Assembly: GCA_900323505.1 (NCBI GenBank)
Contig: OOIN01000008.1
Coordinates: 434,001-498,000, forward strand
Length of the DNA stretch: 64,000 nucleotides
Direction of reading: 5' to 3'
DNA from: Ustilago trichophora
Lineage: Eukaryota; Basidiomycota; Ustilaginomycetes; Ustilaginales; Ustilaginaceae
Shown: positions 41,323 to 50,425 of the stretch, piece by piece
Layout of the letters: every line of letters begins with the position of its first letter
How positions within the stretch are numbered: the first letter of the stretch is position 1
Program-made: the position numbers and the translations under genes
Notes under the pieces: generated by a model
Seen by the model: only the letters and a program-made list of their open reading frames with translations
The model's database searches: none
What the model was told of the DNA's origin: nothing

Positions 41323-42110
41323 ATGAACGACACAAAGTGAGTATTGCTGCCCGCTCTCTCTTTGCATCGACCCCTGCTGACTCCTGATAATGCGTGTCTG
41401 CCTGCAACAGCAACGTCACCCAGCCAACCTCCACTGAAGACGCCGTCGACTACCAGCAGCCTCCGTCTCTGGACAAGGGCAAAGGCAAGGCAAAGGCGGT
41501 TGAGCCAGGTAAGTTTGCTGTTTTCCGAGCCGCCCGTCTCATTTTGGTGTGTATCTGTCAAGGCCAGTGCTGACCAGATTCTGCTTTTCGATAACAAAAG
41601 AGGTGGAAGAAGAGGATGAGGATGATGGAGAGGACGACGACGACGAAGAAGAAGATGAAGACGACTTCAACATTGATGACGATGAGGTAAGGCATGCATG
41701 GGATGAAATGACAGCGCAGAATTCGCACGCATCACTCGCATTCTCAGTACTAAATCTACCGCCTTTATGCTCTTTCTACACAGCTTGCCGAACTGATTGA
41801 GGACGAAGAGGAACTCGCAGAGATCGACACTTCCAACATCGTCTGGACCGGGCGCAGACGCAATGCTCCCCTCGACTACAGCTCCGAGGAGGCTCTCAAC
41901 AAAGCAGGCCTCAACTCGGCAGCGGCCGCAGCCGAGCAAGAGGAGGACGATGCAGAGTTCCATGTAAGTGAGACAGCTCCAAGCTTCAAGATCCAAGCTC
42001 CGCACGAGTTCCATTCGCGAGCAATCTTATTCCAGCTCTGACTCGTACTTCTACATTTCTGTATGCATCAAACGATAATTTCACAGAGCGACGACATGGA
42101 CGACCAGTGA
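41323..42110 (+). CDS. CHZ1: Histone H2A.Z chaperone CHZ1 (five exons)
   Basis: Exons 41323-41336, 41411-41508, 41601-41686, 41784-41963 and 42087-42110 join in frame to 133 residues; all introns are GT-AG (74, 92, 97 and 123 nt). After a Lys/Ala linker the protein has a strongly acidic stretch (about 38-66) and then the CHZ motif LAEIDTSNIVWTGRRRNAPL at about 77-96, matching the family's E-I-D-x-S-N-I-x-x-x-G-R-R. The C-terminus is acidic again and ends in DDMDDQ. CHZ1 chaperones H2A.Z-H2B dimers and delivers them to SWR1. Because exons are so short, no exon is a convincing open frame on its own, so automatic gene callers may miss it. The 3' end is 108 bp from the convergent RPC17 gene. Confidence 0.85.
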
Positions 42111-42218
42111 TTGCGTCTCATACCAACATGCTGGAAGGTTGCCCGAATGCTTGCGTTGAAACGAAATTACAAATACAATTACATGAACCATCTAAGTTGC
42201 TGCATTGCTTGCCTGTGA

Positions 42219-43156
42219 CTAGTCATCAGGGTCAGCTTCTTCAACTCCGCCTCCGCCGAGGCCTTCATGAACAAAGTCGTCTTCATCCATCTCAACGTCT
42301 GGATCCTCTTCGTAGTCCAAATCCGCCGCTTCCCGTTCCGCATCCAATTCTGGAACCTGCGCCAATCCGCCACTGCCTGATTCGCCCAAATCAGCCGCGG
42401 CAGCCACTTGGCCCGTGAATTGACTGATCTGCGTTGTTCCGTCTGCAGCCGCGTCGTGAGCTGCTCTATTGATGGCTGCTGGATCGTCCTGAGCTCCTTC
42501 CGCTGCATATTCATTGACGTCGCTCGTCGAGTGAATGGGCAGGTACGTCTGCACAAGGGAAATCAGCTCTTCGATCTGGTGTGGGTGGAAGCGCTCTTCA
42601 AGCTCTTCGACAAGAGTGTGGAGCTCGACGACGCTCTGCGGAGCATGATTGACAATCTGAAGCCTTTCGGATCGATTGAGTCCTAGCGCGCCTCTTCTGG
42701 CTTCCGAGTCGTTGATCGAGTAGCCGCGCGCCTTGAGCTCGTCGAGGAACGCAGCGATGTTTTCCGCTTCTTGGTGAGCACAGGGTCTTGATGTCTGACT
42801 GAGCGACGAGATGGTCTGCGGTAATCACGAGCGTCGAATAAGTGAGGAGGTCAGTATGCAATGCTCTCCATACTTGCTCGAATAGCGCCGGAGGCAAGGC
42901 TATGATTCGCTTCAGTGTGGCTACTTACCTCGTACTGGATGGTTCGCAAGTTCTCAGGCACGTTCGAGAGCCAAACATCGTCCTCTTCGCCTTTTGCTAT
43001 GTGTGCGTTTTGACCTTGAACATCCGACTCTTCGTTGGTTTCGGTAATCTGTGGTGCGCTCTTGACCCGAGTCTTCTGCTCTGCCTCCATCTCCTTGAGC
43101 ACCTTGAGCACCTCAAAATCGCTCAACAGCGCAGCGCGCGCTTTGAGAATCCGCAT
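42219..43156 (-). CDS. RPC17: RNA polymerase III subunit RPC17 (RPC9/CRCP), two exons
   Basis: Exons 43156-42929 and 42815-42219 (intron 42816-42928, gtaagt...cag) join to 274 residues. The start MRILKARAALLSDFEVLKVL is the RPC17 signature (M-K-I-L-x-A-R-x-A-x-L-S-x-x-E-V). The HRDC-like domain continues after the junction: ENIAAFLDELKARGYSINDS, then GLNRSERLQIVNHAPQSVVE, and VEELEERFHPHQIEELI, matching L-x-x-x-E-x-L-Q-x-x-N-x-x-P. RPC17 pairs with RPC25 in the polymerase III stalk that contacts TFIIIB and initiates tRNA and 5S transcription. The family is usually about 150-160 residues; here an insertion around residues 30-58 and an acidic C-terminal tail of about 110 residues make it far longer. 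Confidence 0.85.
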
Positions 43157-43749
43157 GTTGAGGGACTCTGCGTTCGAAAACGAATATGCCTACGTTGATG
43201 TTACCTGCATCAAGAGCTCTGGGTCCTGCAACGAGGCTTCCACTCAAGCGTTCGGTACGATTGAGGGACCGCAAGGGTTCTCTGCAGATGTTGGAGCGTC
43301 AGAGATTCTCGTGAGTATGGTAAGGAGAGTTTGTAAACGTCGACCGGCCTACTGTAGACAAGCATGCTGAAATGCTTGAAAAGTCGAGAAGAAAGTGTAC
43401 AGCTCGCTTACATAAGCACATATTTCCAGCCAAAAATTTCCACAAAAAGTTGGCAATTTCAACTTTTCTTTTTTTTTCCCCCTTGTGGGTGGTGCAGAGG
43501 TGCAGTGGACCCTCTTCCGAAATTTATTGGCCGAAGCACATTCGAGCCTCCACCAATTCGATTTGTTCTTCCTCATCTTCTGTGCAACTACCTCTCCTAC
43601 CATCCCGGACTCTTGCATCTCACTCTAAATCTCGCCAGGGTCTCAGTGATCCTCAAACCACGCCCTCAGAGCTCCGATTCGTCTCTGGACTAACACTTCA
43701 ACTCCTCTTGACCACACACACTTGCGGCCGTGGTCGCCCACAAACCAAG
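43157..43749. promoter_or_regulatory. Divergent region RPC17 / SOF1
   Basis: 593 bp between divergent starts. A T run followed by C (43470-43483) is present. Nothing else identifiable. Confidence 0.45.
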
Positions 43750-45634
43750 ATGGTGAGCACACATCTGCACAATCACACCATTGCCATAGCTCTCCTGCCA
43801 GGTTACCGTTGGTAGTACTTACTTACTCGTTCCTTTACACATATGCTTTCACCGACCACAGAAAATCAAAGCGCTATCCAGGTCTCTTGACGTGCATGCA
43901 CCTGCTCGACAGGGTGACCCCGCTCCTCTGTCTTGCAACCTTGACCCAGCATTGCATCCCTTCGACAAGCCCAGAGAGTACACCCGAGCTCTTAATGCCG
44001 CCAAGCTCGACCGACTCTTCGCAAAGCCTTTCGTTGGAGCTCTCGAGGGCCACATCGATGGTATTTACTCGATTGCCAAGGACTTCAACAGACTCAATGT
44101 TGTCGCTTCCGGAAGTGGCGATGGAGGTAAGTTCTGGTCAACCCCGACAATCTTTTGCCACCAGCCAAATCACATCTCCTGACTTTCTCTTGTACCTTGC
44201 ATCTTTACTCTTCTAGAAATCCGACTTTGGGATTTGGCCCGCCAAAAGCCAATCTACGTGTATCCTAGGGCCCATTCCGGCATCATCCAGTCGATCTGCA
44301 TTTCTCCTTTGACCTTCATGTCTCCCACCGGCAACTCATCCGTTGGACGGAGAATGCTCTCATGTTCCACAGATCGAACCGTAAAAGTTTGGGACGCGGA
44401 TCCGCGACCCGACGGTCTTGGACAGACCAGCTTCAATGCAATGGATGACGATGATGACGAGGACGACATGGATGCCGATATGACCACTGGCGGCAGCTTG
44501 AGGAGAGGAGGGTTGCTCAGCACTCGAGACAAGGATGTGCCGCCAAGCGAGCCATTGACAGTATACAGTGGCAAGACGGCCTTCAACTCTCTCACGCATC
44601 ACGCCTCGAACGCTGTGTTCGCTTCGGCATCGTCGTCGATTCAGACTTGGGATTTGGAGCGTGGCGGATCGTCCGATCCATTGCTTTCCATGACTTGGGG
44701 TCCTGATGCCATCAACGTTGTGCGCTTCAATCTCAGCGAGCGCGAGGTACTGGCCAGTGCAGGCAGCGACCGAGGTATCGTGCTCTACGATTTGCGCAGC
44801 GGCAAGCCTTTGACCAAGATGATCATGCAGGTGAATAGCGACGACCATGCTTTGCATCATACGAGTCTCTCAAAAGCTGACAATTTTTCTCTCCATTTTT
44901 TCGACGATCCCCTTTTTTGTTTTCAGATGCGAGCCAACGACATTGCATGGAATCCTACAGAACCCACCGTCTTCGCAGTGGCAAGCGAGGATCACAATGT
45001 TTACACATTTGAGTAAGTTCGCCCCAGTAGTACTGCAGTTCGGATCTCGATCGAGGCTGACCGGTATCCTATATCTCTCCTCCCCTTTCATAGCATGCGA
45101 CACCTCAACTCCGCAACCCAGGTCTACAAGGATCACGTTGCCGCCGTCATGTCGGTCGACTTCTCCCCGACCGGTACCGAGCTCGTCACTGGTTCGTACG
45201 ATCGTACTCTGCGCATATGGGACTACGGCAAGGGCAACCACTCGCGCGATGTCTACCATACCAAGCGTATGCAGCGCATCTTTTCCACGTCATTCTCGAT
45301 GGACGCTCGTTTCGTGCTCAGTGGTTCCGACGATGGCAATCTGCGTATCTGGAAGGCCAAGGCGAGCGAGAAGCTTGGACTGCTCAGTGGAAGGGAGATG
45401 GCCCATCGCGAGTACTCGGAGAACCTGCGCAAGAAATGGAGTGGCGTGGGCGACGTTTCCAAGATCGAGAAGCAGAGGCACGTGCCTAAGGCGATCAAGC
45501 AGGCGCAGAGACTCAAGAAGACCATGATCGACGCAAGGAAGAACAAGGAGGAGAACAGGAGAAAGCATTCCAAGGCTGGAGACAAGAAGCCTAAAGCTGC
45601 CCGAAAGGAGGCCATTCTTTCCCAGCGAGAGTAA
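43750..45634 (+). CDS. SOF1: SOF1, U3 snoRNP WD40 protein (five exons)
   Basis: Exons 43750-43752, 43862-44126, 44217-44830, 44927-45012 and 45094-45634 join in frame to 502 residues. Exon 1 contributes only the ATG. The joined start MKIKALSRSLDVHAP, then LNPALHPFDKPREYTRALNAAK-like text and AKPFVGALEGHIDGIYSIAK, are typical of Sof1/DCAF13. WD40 repeats follow, interrupted by an acidic insertion at about residues 167-180, and the basic C-terminus (KQRHVPKAIKQAQRLKKTMI, KKPKAARKEAI) is the Sof1-specific tail. Sof1 is a component of the small-subunit processome that processes 18S rRNA in the nucleolus. Intron 44831-44926 is 96 nt with no in-frame stop, so its retention would add 32 residues. 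Confidence 0.9.
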
Positions 45635-46274
45635 AAACACGCTCCATATACTTTCTCATGCCTTCTTGTTCTCGCATTTGTTCGCATGCCATCTGCCATC
45701 ATTGTACTTGTACGCTTCAAAATCACATTCATATTAACGTTAGCCTCAAAAGTGTGCGGCTTGTCGTGAATTTGGCACTATGAGTGCCAAACGAGACGCT
45801 CAAACAAGAGGACTCCACCATCTCAGTGCAGCATCGTCATGGGCGACCTCTTGTCCGTGTCACACTTTCTCTCACGTATGGGCTACGACACGAAATGCTC
45901 GCGAGAATCTGTGGAAGAGGATATCGGTATGATTAGCTTTTGCAATGTGGAAGCAAGAGATGAATCCATCGTTTGGGGGATGGTGTGTATAGGATGGAAA
46001 CCAATAAAAGGCGGATGGTAGCGAAATACAACAGCTCCTTCCAGAAATGGCTAGGGGCGAGAAACAGAAGAGACACGACGTGCGGGTAGGGAATAGAGGA
46101 GAGTGGAGATGTAGAGAGGAGTGAACAAGGATAGACCAGGTGAAGATGGTTGGAGAGGTGTCCTTTTTAACCTTCCTTTTTGAGGGTAATGTGCGAATGG
46201 GAGTAGTGTACAACATGTATAGAGCCGGAAGTGGGGAATTCGAACAGATGCATTCTGATCTGGTCGTTGGAGGA
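45635..46274. other. Convergent interval SOF1 / NF-YA
   Basis: 640 bp between two 3' ends. No gene, motif or repeat of note was seen. Confidence 0.45.
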
Positions 46275-47681
46275 TCATGAAGCAGTTGCAGCAGATTGAG
46301 ACATTTCTGCCTTGGTCAAGAATCGACCTCCAGGACCTCTTGGTCTCCTGACGGCATGCCTGTGCCTGCTCTCGTGGAGGTATGGTTTCTTGCCTTCCTC
46401 GTCGAGACCGTCGCCGTCCTTGCCGGCCTTTTCGCGAGTCTGCATGTAGGCGAGGAAATCCTTCTTCCTCTGCTCCTCGATTCTTGCTCTGGTAGCTCGC
46501 CTCTTGAGGATGCGCTGGTACTGCTTGGCATTGACGTAGAGAGGCTCGTCCTCAGCCGGTGCGGCTTCCTCTTCAGCAGCCTGCACAGTTTCAGATTTCG
46601 AGTCGATGGAGTCGTCATGGTGGACCGAGACACTGAGACCGAGGTTGGATGGGCCAGAGTGGAGAGCGGTGTTTGGGTGGTAACCGAAATCGTCGGAGCC
46701 AACGACAGACTGAGCGCGAGAGTTGGAGAGAGAAGGCAGAGCTGGAGCGGTGGCGGAATTCTGATAGGGGCTTGCGTGACTGGCGTCGGTGGGGATACCG
46801 GGCCCGAATGAAGACCAAAGCCGTGAGTGGTCGGCAGCGCCGACATGTGAGGAAGCGAAATCTTCTGCGTCTCCAGCGTTGATCCAAGCGGTGATGTCGG
46901 TTTCTTCTGGATCAGCGTGGTAGGAAGAGATGCTGTGGTGAAAGTCGCTAGCGGGGCTGTTGGCGTTGGAGAGAGCACTGGGGATGCGCGGGCGGGTGCG
47001 GCTGCGACTGGAAGACGAGAGGCGAGAGCGTGGCTCCTCTTCAGCTCGTGTACGCTTGCGGGCACGAGGACGAACGTTTCCACCAGATCCGGAATCGTCG
47101 TCGAGACCTAATGCACTGGCTGTGGCAGGATGCAGCAAGTCAGAGGCAGAGTAAGGCGAACCGATGTGACCACCTTCGGAGCGCATGGAGGCCGGGTTGA
47201 TGTCCCAGGGGTATTTGTGGTTGGTGTAGCTGGAATGGCTGTCGGCCCCACTACTGTGGGTGGTTGCATTGGACGTCACACCATGATAGGAGTCGGCCGG
47301 CGAGTTTGCCCAACTGAGACGACCGCTATTGGAGAAAGCCGCGACGGAAGCGCTGGAAGAGGAATGGTGGTCTGCGCCCGGCGAGAGATGCTGATGCGGG
47401 GTGTTGGCAGAGCTGGCATACGAGTCGAGATGGTGATGATGATGGGTGCCGCCAGATGGTGGCTGGTTGGGTTGTGATGAGGTGGGATGTTGGATGTAGA
47501 ATGCGCCAAATGACAAAGGATTCTGGGCCATGTTGCTCGATCCTGGCGTACCGGCGCCAAGATGACTAGCCGATGGCGATCCGGTGTAAGGGATGTTGAT
47601 GCCGCCAGGAGATGTGGGATGAGGCGAGCTGGATGCCGAGGGGTGGCTGATGGGCTCGTAGAGATGAGAGTAGGACTGCAT
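46275..47681 (-). CDS. HAP2: CCAAT-binding factor subunit A (NF-YA/HAP2)
   Basis: A 468-residue intronless protein. The conserved NF-YA region is near the C-terminus: subdomain A1 at about 378-402 ([20 protein letters not shown]), which binds NF-YB/NF-YC, and subdomain A2 at about 434-454 ([20 protein letters not shown]), which contacts the CCAAT minor groove. The linker between A1 and A2 is about 30 residues, whereas it is about 11 in animal and yeast proteins; the insert contains [20 protein letters not shown]. The N-terminal about 375 residues are rich in Ser, His, Pro and Gly and probably form an activation domain. A bipartite basic run ([10 protein letters not shown]) lies at about 207-217. 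HAP complexes in fungi control respiration and iron genes. Confidence 0.92.
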   Translation of the reverse strand: MQSYSHLYEPISHPSASSSPHPTSPGGINIPYTGSPSASHLGAGTPGSSNMAQNPLSFGAFYIQHPTSSQPNQPPSGGTHHHHHLDSYASSANTPHQHLSPGADHHSSSSASVAAFSNSGRLSWANSPADSYHGVTSNATTHSSGADSHSSYTNHKYPWDINPASMRSEGGHIGSPYSASDLLHPATASALGLDDDSGSGGNVRPRARKRTRAEEEPRSRLSSSSRSRTRPRIPSALSNANSPASDFHHSISSYHADPEETDITAWINAGDAEDFASSHVGAADHSRLWSSFGPGIPTDASHASPYQNSATAPALPSLSNSRAQSVVGSDDFGYHPNTALHSGPSNLGLSVSVHHDDSIDSKSETVQAAEEEAAPAEDEPLYVNAKQYQRILKRRATRARIEEQRKKDFLAYMQTREKAGKDGDGLDEEGKKPYLHESRHRHAVRRPRGPGGRFLTKAEMSQSAATAS

Positions 47682-48940
47682 GATGGAAGGTAAAGTGTGG
47701 GTATGAGAAGAAGTGTAAAGCCCGTATGGAAAAGATCGTGAATCGGCGGAATACCTTGGGTGAATGACGATGATTATGGTGATGATTATGAATACACTTG
47801 TGTGCTCATTGCCTTTGCGAGTAGAACCTAGAATGACACCCTATGGGCGTTTGAAAGCGAGAGACACCAAAACGGTGTTGAAAGTGTTGGGTCGAGATGC
47901 AGGATGGCACTCGACGATTGGCGACGCAGTGATACCACGTTGCTTTGCTGAAGATGGTTGACGAATGGTTATGGTTGTTGTTGTTGTCGATTGAAGATGA
48001 ATGATGTGGGATCAGATGATGATGACAATGATGGAAGGACCCTATTCGAGGCAGACGATGAGAAAGAAAGAGAGGGACACAGAGAGAGAGATGAACGGTT
48101 TGTTTGAACTTTTTTTTTTTTTTTCTTTAGCCCGATCTGCTGCGACCGAACAAAGAAAAAAAAGAGAAAGAAAAACTCCACTCAAGGAAGCGGTTGTGTG
48201 TGGATGAATTTTGTGACGAATTTCAAACTTTTTTTAGCCGCCATGCTGCCTACTCTGTATCAGATAGGCCAATTTCTCCTGCAGGACGCCAAAGTTTTGC
48301 AGCAGTTTTGAGCGTTTCCATCCAAAACGCGCACATCCCTCGCTCAACCTCAAAAATTTCCATTGGAGCCCAGGCCCCACTCTTTTCTCACTCTTTCGGG
48401 AGTCGGATTTCTTACTTCGGACTCTCTCGTACGTGTACGTGTAGTCAGCCTTCTCAAAACTACAAAACCTAACACTATGAACCTCACGGTAAATTACTCT
48501 GCCGGTTCACTGCCGAATTTCTCTTTCTTTTTTTTGACTCGCAACGCAGATTCGACGAGATGCGATCCGATGCGTCGTGGCGTTGAGCGTATGTCTGTGT
48601 AGAAGAACATCGGTCGGCTTTGGTCTTGTGCTTAAGTTGCAGAGTGTACTGTACTGTAGCTGATGACAGTTGGAGCGGAATTATGCGCGGGTCCAGACAC
48701 GAGACATTTTGCATCGGCAAGCAAGCATTCTGTGCATTGAAATGACAATCACGGATCCAGTGAAATGACATCCCGCAGCTCCACACGACACAACTTTGCG
48801 ATTTGACCGAGTGCCAAGAAGCCATGTTTGTCTTGCAGTCGTCCCTTGTTGCGCGTTGGCGGAATGTTCTTTCCTAGATCATCATGTCTTCGACACCGTC
48901 TCTCCTCATCCATCACCAACATCATCCTACTCGCCCCAAG
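47682..48940. promoter_or_regulatory. Divergent region NF-YA / ThuA-like gene
   Basis: 1.26 kb. Contains ATG/GAT-type microsatellites (47770-47790, 48016-48032), a 15-T run (about 48110-48124), and TGTACTGTACTGTAG at 48645-48659, about 280 bp before the ThuA-like start. No gene supported. Confidence 0.5.
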
Positions 48941-50026
48941 ATGAGCATTCGCTTCTGCTTGTTGCTTGCTCTCGTAGCGCTTGCTGCTCGCGCAACAGCA
49001 CGTCCTCGCATTCTCCTCTACACCAAAACTGCAGGCTTCCGACACGATTCGATCCCCACCGCCATCCGCACCATCACCTCGCTCGGAAACGGTTCCCTCT
49101 CGCTCCCTAGCTCCGCCATCGACCCTTCCATCTCTTCTCTTCGCTGGTCCACCGACAACACCGAAGATCAGACACGATTCCATAACTTGACCTATCTCTC
49201 GCAGTACGATGCCATCGGTTTCGTCAGCACAACCGACGTCGACCCTCCTGGCGCTGGCACCGTACTCGATGACCAAGGAATGCGCAACTTTGCCCGCTAC
49301 ATCCAGCAGGGCGGCGGCTACTTTGGCGTCCATTCTGCATCCGCCACTCTCTTTGGTGCTCCCTTCTACGGTCGACTTGTCGGCGCCTTCTTCGACTACC
49401 ACCCTCAGATCCAAAATGTCACCGTCAAGGCCGTAACCACATCGCATCCCTCAACATCAAGATGGCCAGCAGACGGAGTAAGGATCTACGAAGAAATGTA
49501 CAATTTCCGCTCCGATCCAAGAGACTTGCCCTCCCCAGCACATGTGCTAGTCACAAACGCGTCCACCTACCAAGACCCGGGAATCAACCAGCAAGGCTTT
49601 AGGAATGGCACCAACGGTCCAGCACCTCATCCTCTGGCTTGGTGGAGGGAAGCAAGATTGCTCGATACCAACTCATCTACTGACGCAAGTGTCATGGGCG
49701 TTGGTGGAGCCAACATTCAGGCTTCGGGAGGATCGGGCAGGTCATGGTACACAAGCTTGGGTCACGACAACTCAACATGGGAACTCGACCTCTTCCGCGG
49801 TCACATCGCCGGTGGTATTGGTTGGGTGCTCCAGTCTTCCACTGCACCCTCTAACAGTGCCACCACCAATACCACATCAAGCGCAGCCACAGCTTCGCCA
49901 ACAGCTAGCAACAGCAACGGCAACACCAACAGCAACAATGGTGACACACTTGCAAGTAACCCCATGCTTAGCCTAGCTGTATCCTTGATCGCCATGCTCC
50001 TTTTCAACTTCAGTCATGTAGCATAG
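48941..50026 (+). CDS. ThuA-like secreted protein with GPI anchor
   Basis: A 361-residue intronless protein. Residues 1-21 are a signal peptide (MSIRFCLLLALVALAARATA). The mature part starts RPRILLYTKTAGFRHDSIPT, the opening strand and loop of ThuA-like domains (class I glutamine amidotransferase fold), and includes GGGYFGVHSASAT and a C-terminal LGHDNSTWELDLFRGHIAGG. After about residue 290 a Ser/Thr/Asn-rich linker leads to a hydrophobic end (MLSLAVSLIAMLLFNF), a typical GPI-attachment signal. So the protein is probably anchored at the cell surface. ThuA-domain proteins are linked to trehalose or other sugar use in bacteria, but the fungal substrate is unknown. The frame allows a start at 48884; I chose 48941 because it places the signal peptide at the N-terminus. 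Confidence 0.82.
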   Translation: MSIRFCLLLALVALAARATARPRILLYTKTAGFRHDSIPTAIRTITSLGNGSLSLPSSAIDPSISSLRWSTDNTEDQTRFHNLTYLSQYDAIGFVSTTDVDPPGAGTVLDDQGMRNFARYIQQGGGYFGVHSASATLFGAPFYGRLVGAFFDYHPQIQNVTVKAVTTSHPSTSRWPADGVRIYEEMYNFRSDPRDLPSPAHVLVTNASTYQDPGINQQGFRNGTNGPAPHPLAWWREARLLDTNSSTDASVMGVGGANIQASGGSGRSWYTSLGHDNSTWELDLFRGHIAGGIGWVLQSSTAPSNSATTNTTSSAATASPTASNSNGNTNSNNGDTLASNPMLSLAVSLIAMLLFNFSHVA

Positions 50027-50425
50027 AAGCATCTCGGCACTGTACTCTTCATCTCCCTACACACGTCAAGTTTGACGAAGCCTGCCCAGCAACGCAGCTG
50101 CATCCACTCGTTTCCCAAATGTGAAGCCTGAGTTCCCGCTAAATGATCCACCTCGGCAACGTCCTGACAACGCGGCCCACAATGACCCACACGACCTTGT
50201 CCTGTTTGTTGCCGAGGCTGAGCTCAAAATTTCCCGCTTTCTTTTTCCTCCACACTCAGAAATTGGAAGAAAAAAAAAGGCTACAGCGCGCCCACTCTCA
50301 AAAGAAATTGACGTGAAACCTCGGCAGTCGGTAATCGCAACTTGCAACATTTTTTGTCCACTCTGTCCTTTCTTCTCAGCCACTTCGCCAAAACACCAAC
50401 CCTTCCGCCCCAACTTTTCACCAAG
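50027..50425. promoter_or_regulatory. Intergenic region ThuA-like to Kelch gene
   Basis: 399 bp between same-strand genes. Nothing identifiable beyond a short A run at about 50272-50279. Confidence 0.45.
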
